Assembly (NCBI RefSeq): GCF_002999135.1
Contig: NZ_CP027229.1
Location: 1,933,501-1,997,500, forward strand
Direction of reading: 5' to 3'
Length of the DNA stretch: 64,000 bases
From: Capnocytophaga sp. oral taxon 878
Lineage (GTDB): Bacteria > Bacteroidota > Bacteroidia > Flavobacteriales > Flavobacteriaceae
The notes under the pieces were generated by a model. The model searched no databases and was not told the DNA's origin. It saw only the letters and a program-made list of their open reading frames with translations. The position numbers were made by a program, and so were the translations under genes. Positions 59,152 through 64,000 of the stretch are shown here, piece after piece; the stretch's first letter is position 1; every line of letters begins with the position of its first letter.

Positions 59152-62100
59152 ATGAGTGAAGCAAAAGAAAAAGCAAAAAAGGAAGCTGCACGTATAGATA
59201 TGAAGCAACATGCAAACAAACTTATTCAAGGTTTTGAAAAGTTAAATGAAAGTGATGCTAAAAGAGCTATCTGGGAGCTACTCCAAAATGCAGTTGATGT
59301 TTCTGAGAATTGTGAAATCATTATATCTATTACTGATAAATCTCTTATTTTTCAACATAATGGGAAACCCTTTACTACAACTACATTAAATAGTTTAATA
59401 AAACAAGTAAGTTCAAAAAGTTTTCAAAATAATGATGATGAAGTAGGACAATATGGAACAGGTTTTATAACTACACATTCTTTTGGAAAGAAAATATTAC
59501 TATCAGGTTCTTTAAAAAAAGAGAAGGATTATGTCTGTTTTGATGATTTTGAAATAGATAGAACAGCAAAAGATTCTGACGAATTAATTGAAAAACTAAT
59601 AATACAACAAGAAAAAGCTTTTGACTTAATTGATATAAATGATGCCAAAGAAGAACCATCTAAATTTACTACATTTAAATATTTAGCAACTACTAATTTA
59701 GAAAAAGAAAATATAGAAAAGGTAATTGATGAGCTAAACTTAGCGCTACCTTACGTAATGTCTTTGAATGACAAATTGATAAAAGTTACTGTAATTGATA
59801 AAAACAAAAAGGAAACGATATTCCAAAAAAACAGAGAATACTTTGAGAATACAATAAAAATTACTCCCATTCTGATTAATAGTATAGAACAAAGAATCTA
59901 CTCTATATCTGATACAGAAAACAAACTAACAGTAATTCTCCCATTAGAAAATCCCAATAAAGCTATTTCTTTTGATCCGAAATTGGCTAAATTATTTCTA
60001 TACTATCCTCTAATAGGTACAGAAAACTTTGGTTTTAATTTTATTGTTCATTCGAAACTATTTGCGCCAACAGAACCAAGAGATGGAATACATTTAAAAA
60101 GCAATAACGACCAAACACAGGAAAAAGAAGCCAATAACAAAGATATATTAGACTTAGCATTTGATATAATTAGCAATTTCATAAAAGAACAATGTAATGA
60201 AATAGACAACATACATTTATTATCAAAAATCAACTTCAACACCAATATACCTAATAACTCTATACTCTCTGTATATTTTAAAGAGCTAAAAGAAAAATGG
60301 GTAAATAATTTCAAATCTTATCCTATAGTAGAAACTAATGAAGAAAAAAAATGCCCTAAAGATACTTTTTTCTTTAGTGAAGAATTACTGAAAGATGACG
60401 CTTATTTCAATTCGATCTATACTATTGTTAATTTGTTTTGGAAAAATAAAATTCCTCAAAAGCACATTGTAAAAGAGTGGACAAAGTATATTACAGAATG
60501 GGAAGATACAACACTAAACTTCATAGACATTACTTCAATAGCCAAGGAGATTGAAAAATCTAAGACACTTAGTTTCTATGAAGAAACGAAAGAAGATTTA
60601 AAAAACTTCTATACATATTTAAATAAGTATAATCACACAGAGATTTTCAATCAATATAAAATACTACCCAATATCAAGAATGATTTTTGTCAGCAATCAC
60701 AATTAAAATCGTGCTTATACATTGATGATGTATTAATAGATATTGCTAATGTTATAATCCCTGATATATCAAAAAAATTCTTAGCAAAAGATTTTAAATT
60801 CGAACTCAATTTAGATTCGTATGAACGAAAAGATTTTGTAAAAGATATAAATGCTAAAATTGCTGAAAACTACAAATCAGAAAACAATTTTCCGTTAGCT
60901 TCTGAAACTTTAAGTGCTATGATAAAATATTGTTCTATTTTCCCTGATACATCAAAAGGGATACGGGCAGATTTACTATCTATTATAAATGATTTTTTTG
61001 GCTTAAAGCAACCTATTATAAATATTAGAAATCTTTCTGATGATGGTTCTAACTGGTGGCTAACAGCTCTAAAATGTTTACTACGCAATTTTATATACGA
61101 GTTAAATAAAAAAAATAATGAGTGGATAAAATCAAATTTTAACTTTCTAACTAAGTTATCTGAGTCTGGCGCATATACTTATTCTGATTTTAAAGATATT
61201 ATTTCCACTTTTAAAATATTTCCTAATCAGCAATTTGATTTATGCACAGGAACTAACTTGAAAATTGATAATAATATATCTGAAAAACTAAAAGACTTAT
61301 ATGACGAGATCTTTAAGAATAATTCTGATACACCTAAATATCCCATTAGAAATTTTTTAATACATAATGACTTTAAAGATTTTCTACCTCATAAAGAAGA
61401 AAAAACTTCTGAAAGTTTGGGTCAAGAAATAGAAAGTTTACTCAAGATACAAGATAATACTAATATTAATCAATCACCTTATATTAAACAGATCTTAGAA
61501 ATTATAAAACTCATTTCAGATAATCCCGAATGGAAAAAATATTTCCCTATTATTGAAAGCAAAAAAGCTTCAATAATGTTAGATCGTATTTCAGATAGTG
61601 AAACAAAAGAAGATTTATTCTCTATCATAGGATTAAAACCAGATAAAATATCTCTATTAGGTAAATTATCTAAAAAAGATAATTTTGAAAAAATAATTGA
61701 ATTAGGCACTCAATTATTAGAAGAAGAAGAGTATAAAAAAAATGACTTTCTATTTAAAAAAACAATAGGAACACATATAGAAAAATTAGTAAGAGAAGAA
61801 ATTAAAGTTGATTTAAAAACATTTGAAGTAAAGGTACAAGAAGAGCAAGGTGGTCAAGATATTACTATAAAATACAAAGGTGAGATTATCTACTATATTG
61901 AAGTAAAATCTCGTTGGGATAGTAGAAATTCAATCACTATGAGTTCTTTACAAATGGAAAGAGCTGTTGAAAATCAAACAAAATATTCTCTTTGTTGTGT
62001 AGATATGACTAATTATAAAGTTGGCACAGAAGAAAGATATAAGGTTTCTGATATAAATGAGATATTTGATAGAATTTCTATCCTTTCTAATATTGGTAGT

Positions 62101-62259
62101 AAAATAGAACCTATTTTAAAGGGAATATTATCCGTAAAAGATAAAGAAAATGAAATCTCTATCTCTGGAGATTATAGAGGCGTTATTCCTCAAACAATAA
62201 TTAAAGAAGGGAAAAATTTAGATTCTTTTATTAAAATGTTGATAAAAAAATTCTTGTAA
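59152..62259 (+). CDS. HSP90-type ATPase with NO VEIN/PD-(D/E)XK C-terminus, putative defence protein
   Basis: A 1035-residue cytoplasmic protein. Residues about 15-220 are a GHKL/HSP90-like ATPase of the sacsin/NO VEIN type: N box ELLQNAVD (42-49), HNGKPF (69-74), G box DEVGQYGTGF (96-105). The long middle part is helical and unrecognised. Residues about 880-990 match the DUF3883/NO VEIN C-terminal domain, with Asp903 (GGQDITIKY) and Glu917-Val-Lys919 (YYIEVKSRW) as a PD-(D/E)XK nuclease core. The sampled 60-base lines are about 30% GC, clearly lower than uvrB and the neighbouring genes, which suggests transfer. Related domain pairs are often found in phage-defence islands; here the gene stands alone. 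Function is inferred. Confidence 0.8.
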   Translation: MSEAKEKAKKEAARIDMKQHANKLIQGFEKLNESDAKRAIWELLQNAVDVSENCEIIISITDKSLIFQHNGKPFTTTTLNSLIKQVSSKSFQNNDDEVGQYGTGFITTHSFGKKILLSGSLKKEKDYVCFDDFEIDRTAKDSDELIEKLIIQQEKAFDLIDINDAKEEPSKFTTFKYLATTNLEKENIEKVIDELNLALPYVMSLNDKLIKVTVIDKNKKETIFQKNREYFENTIKITPILINSIEQRIYSISDTENKLTVILPLENPNKAISFDPKLAKLFLYYPLIGTENFGFNFIVHSKLFAPTEPRDGIHLKSNNDQTQEKEANNKDILDLAFDIISNFIKEQCNEIDNIHLLSKINFNTNIPNNSILSVYFKELKEKWVNNFKSYPIVETNEEKKCPKDTFFFSEELLKDDAYFNSIYTIVNLFWKNKIPQKHIVKEWTKYITEWEDTTLNFIDITSIAKEIEKSKTLSFYEETKEDLKNFYTYLNKYNHTEIFNQYKILPNIKNDFCQQSQLKSCLYIDDVLIDIANVIIPDISKKFLAKDFKFELNLDSYERKDFVKDINAKIAENYKSENNFPLASETLSAMIKYCSIFPDTSKGIRADLLSIINDFFGLKQPIINIRNLSDDGSNWWLTALKCLLRNFIYELNKKNNEWIKSNFNFLTKLSESGAYTYSDFKDIISTFKIFPNQQFDLCTGTNLKIDNNISEKLKDLYDEIFKNNSDTPKYPIRNFLIHNDFKDFLPHKEEKTSESLGQEIESLLKIQDNTNINQSPYIKQILEIIKLISDNPEWKKYFPIIESKKASIMLDRISDSETKEDLFSIIGLKPDKISLLGKLSKKDNFEKIIELGTQLLEEEEYKKNDFLFKKTIGTHIEKLVREEIKVDLKTFEVKVQEEQGGQDITIKYKGEIIYYIEVKSRWDSRNSITMSSLQMERAVENQTKYSLCCVDMTNYKVGTEERYKVSDINEIFDRISILSNIGSKIEPILKGILSVKDKENEISISGDYRGVIPQTIIKEGKNLDSFIKMLIKKFL

Positions 62260-62453
62260 AGACTTTAAAAAAATAAATAGTTACAAAACTTTACCTCATA
62301 TTTAGCAAAGTTTTCCATTCTCTTTTACTTTTGCCAACTCTACTCGTCCAACCTGAAAAGATTCTTCTATTTATCTTATTAGTAATTGTTAATTGATAAT
62401 TAGGCAACTATCCTTCTCTAGGTTTACAACGCTGTTCCACCGTGGTACAACTA

Positions 62454-62485
62454 TTTGTCCACAAACCAAAAACGCCGCAACTTTG
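62454..62485 (+). promoter_or_regulatory. Possible promoter of the 62583 gene
   Basis: TTTG (62454-62457) and CAACTTTG (62478-62485) are 20 bases apart; the -7 box departs from consensus in its first base. A TACTTTTG without a -33 partner lies at 62326-62333. Nothing else is seen in the 62260-62582 gap. Confidence 0.4.
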
Positions 62486-62582
62486 CACCGTCAAACAAAG
62501 GTAATGGCCAACAAGTAATAGGCAACAATGCGCGCACCGCCCCTTGCTTCTTTCCCATTACCCCCTAAATTAAATTAAAAAA

Positions 62583-63146
62583 ATGGCTAAAAGTTTAAAC
62601 ATCTTAACAATGGACTTCCGCGGCGAAGTCGGCAAAACCATCGTATTCCGCCAACGCGGCAAAAAAACAATCGTAGCACGCTTTCCACGCCCTACACAGG
62701 CACAACCTACCGAAAAGCAACTCAAGCTACGTAGTAAGTTCCAAGAGGCAGTATTATACGCCAAAACAGTACTTGCTTCCCCTGCTCAAAAAGCACTCTA
62801 TCAGGCAGCACCCAAGGTAAAAAGAAAGCTAATGAGCGCCTATAATGCCGCCATCACCGATTATCTCACCCCACCAGTAGTACATCACATAGATGTAAGC
62901 CACTACCACGGGGCTATCGGTAACAAGCTCTACTTCACCCTCCTCGATGATTTCTCAGTGCAATCAGTCAAGGTAGCCCTTCACCAAAGTAACGGTACCC
63001 TCATTGAGGAAGGCGAAGCAACAAAAGAAGGAATTCAGTACGCCTACACAGCCACCACTGCCCAAAGCAGTATCACAGGCAGTGTTCTCACCCTCACAGT
63101 TACAGACCTACCCAAAAATGTAACCGATAAAAAGCAAACCTTATAG
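62583..63146 (+). CDS. DUF6266-like hypothetical protein
   Basis: A 187-residue protein. The N-terminal half (MDFRGEVGKTIVFRQRGKKT, then FPRPTQAQPTEKQLKLRSKF) follows the G-K-x-G-x-x-V-x-x-x-x-x-G-K pattern with a following T-x-x-Q-x-x-x-R segment, as in Bacteroidetes DUF6266 proteins. The C-terminal half is beta-rich, perhaps Ig-like (HIDVSHYHGAIGNKLYF). The role is unknown; relatives are often near phage or transposon genes. It has no signal peptide and is followed by a strong terminator at 63152. Confidence 0.65.
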   Translation: MAKSLNILTMDFRGEVGKTIVFRQRGKKTIVARFPRPTQAQPTEKQLKLRSKFQEAVLYAKTVLASPAQKALYQAAPKVKRKLMSAYNAAITDYLTPPVVHHIDVSHYHGAIGNKLYFTLLDDFSVQSVKVALHQSNGTLIEEGEATKEGIQYAYTATTAQSSITGSVLTLTVTDLPKNVTDKKQTL

Positions 63147-63151
63147 TTAAA

Positions 63152-63186
63152 AAAACTCCCCAAAGCACAAAGTCTTGGGGAGTTTT
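63152..63186. terminator. Bidirectional intrinsic terminator
   Basis: AAAACTCCCCAA (63152-63163) pairs with TTGGGGAGTTTT (63175-63186) around an 11-base loop. It lies between two convergent genes and can stop both. Confidence 0.88.
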
Positions 63187-63215
63187 ATAATATTAAATAT
63201 ACATCATAACCCGTT

Positions 63216-64000
63216 TTAACGCTCATCAAAAACACCTTTACCATACAGAAGAAACCAATCCAATTCCTCTACCATTTCATATTCTTTAGGAAGAGCCTTT
63301 ATAGGCAACCCCTCACTCCTATCAGGTAAATAAGCCTCTTTAGCAGTCTTAATAAACGTCTTTCCTTTAGTAGTTTTATCAGGATAAATATACTCTACAG
63401 TATCCAATTTCTCACCTTTCCAGCGGTATTTATAAAGCCCCGCCTCACCAGGATGCCCATACTCTACCCCCCTTACCATCTTCTCCTCAGGATAAAAAGT
63501 AGGATTTACCAAATCAATAGCCTCTGTAATCAGTTTCTTTGTAGTAGCAGGCGAAAGATAAATAGCATAACAATTCCTCCTACAACATCCCGAAAGAGGA
63601 TAGTAATTCACCAAAAAATCCTTAGTTCCATCACCATTCACATCAAAAATAGTATCCGAAGAAAAAGCCAGCCCCCATTCCGATGTAACCTTATGTACTA
63701 TATTCCTTTCCTTCAACTGATAAACATCTATAGCATTAAGCCCCATAATATCAGTATAAATAATAGCGTAATAGTCCGTATCATCAAAGAATTTCCTAAC
63801 CTTCACCACCGATTTTGTCTCATAAGGCGAATCAGCTTTAGTAGTTACTTCAAAGTCCAAATCAGTCCCCCGAAAGCGCTCTACAAGCTCAAAAAGAGTG
63901 TCCTCTTTTGCCTTTTTAAGAATAATACTATCCGCTACACTTTTATTAAAAAAAGACTTTTCAATAGTATCCTTATCTCCCCCTCCCGATGTCTCAAGAG
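63216..64000 (-). CDS. Exported-type protein with DxNGDG loop, 5' end outside the window
   Basis: The minus-strand frame is open from the right edge (64000) to the stop at 63216, so the start lies beyond the window. The internal TTG at 63860 is not a start. The protein is the third member of the family at 23391 and 24530: FDVNGDGTKDFLVNYY, NPTFYPEEKMVRGVEYG, YIYPDKTTKGKTFIKT and ALPKEY. A Cys-rich turn (PLSGCCRRN) is specific to this copy. It is probably a lipoprotein like its relatives. Function unknown. Confidence 0.8.
   Translation of the reverse strand, partial: LETSGGGDKDTIEKSFFNKSVADSIILKKAKEDTLFELVERFRGTDLDFEVTTKADSPYETKSVVKVRKFFDDTDYYAIIYTDIMGLNAIDVYQLKERNIVHKVTSEWGLAFSSDTIFDVNGDGTKDFLVNYYPLSGCCRRNCYAIYLSPATTKKLITEAIDLVNPTFYPEEKMVRGVEYGHPGEAGLYKYRWKGEKLDTVEYIYPDKTTKGKTFIKTAKEAYLPDRSEGLPIKALPKEYEMVEELDWFLLYGKGVFDER

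Noticed and set aside
1..64000. tRNA, rRNA, riboswitch and CRISPR features
   Set aside because: I looked by eye for cloverleaf arms with a GTTCGA loop, conserved rRNA segments and repeat-spacer patterns and found none; a covariance-model scan would be needed to exclude weak cases.

Overview
The window comes from a low-GC member of the Flavobacteriia, most probably Capnocytophaga or a close relative. Four things support this. (1) Many genes are preceded by the Bacteroidetes sigma-A promoter (TTTG, about 19 bases, then TAnnTTTG), and Shine-Dalgarno sites are largely absent. (2) Type IX secretion parts are present: a Plug/DUF5103 protein, a PorP/SprF protein and a very large adhesin with a gliding-type C-terminal sorting domain. 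(3) There is a TamL-type lipoprotein BamA homologue and many lipoproteins. (4) There are dispersed AATTAGCAAATT-like intergenic repeats. The genus is an inference; no rRNA or tRNA gene was seen.

Layout. 1-4.7 kb: cmk, a candidate small RNA, a cluster of small unknown genes (one frameshifted and resembling an immunity protein), and a second candidate small RNA or attenuated leader. 4.7-10.8 kb: purL, a DUF2752 and four-helix membrane pair, a TPR-like protein and a Crp/Fnr regulator. 10.8-17.9 kb: a rearranged region with a chimera of a GH16 lipoprotein start and an aldo/keto reductase tail, the intact reductase, a coiled-coil lipoprotein, a dinD-type antirepressor gene with an in-frame stop, an internally deleted second dinD remnant, three copies of an exactly 52-bp hairpin repeat, a WG-repeat-like exported protein, and an ECF sigma factor with its DGPF partner. 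18.4-23.4 kb: the cell-shape operon mreB-mreC-mreD-mrdA followed by maf. 23.4-29.4 kb: accessory exported proteins, including two tandem lipoprotein paralogues, a GH19/lysozyme-like fragment overlapping a lipoprotein that may be its immunity partner, and several small secreted proteins.

29.5-43 kb: T9SS Plug, rarA, an ammonia-lyase family protein that has lost the MIO triad, a secreted lactonase, fhs, two outer-membrane barrels, a two-component system, bioB, a DUF3820 protein and a gamma carbonic anhydrase. 43-58 kb: tamL, an RNA methyltransferase, a DUF6688-type membrane protein, an RlpA-like lipoprotein, a PorP/SprF protein carrying a SPOR domain with its partner adhesin, lnt and uvrB. 58-64 kb: a DksA-like protein, a Crp-like regulator, an AT-rich 1035-residue protein with an HSP90-type ATPase at one end and a PD-(D/E)XK/NO VEIN domain at the other (the best candidate for a defence gene), a DUF6266-like protein, and a third member of the lipoprotein family from 23-25 kb, cut by the window edge.

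Six intergenic gaps hold copies of one composite repeat. Its core is a tandem of 11-base AACGAAnnATA units, and it occurs in both orientations. It shows no coding potential and I do not recognise it. Many genes form short co-directional groups with 4-bp overlaps (mreC/mreD/mrdA, 27842/28345), consistent with translational coupling.
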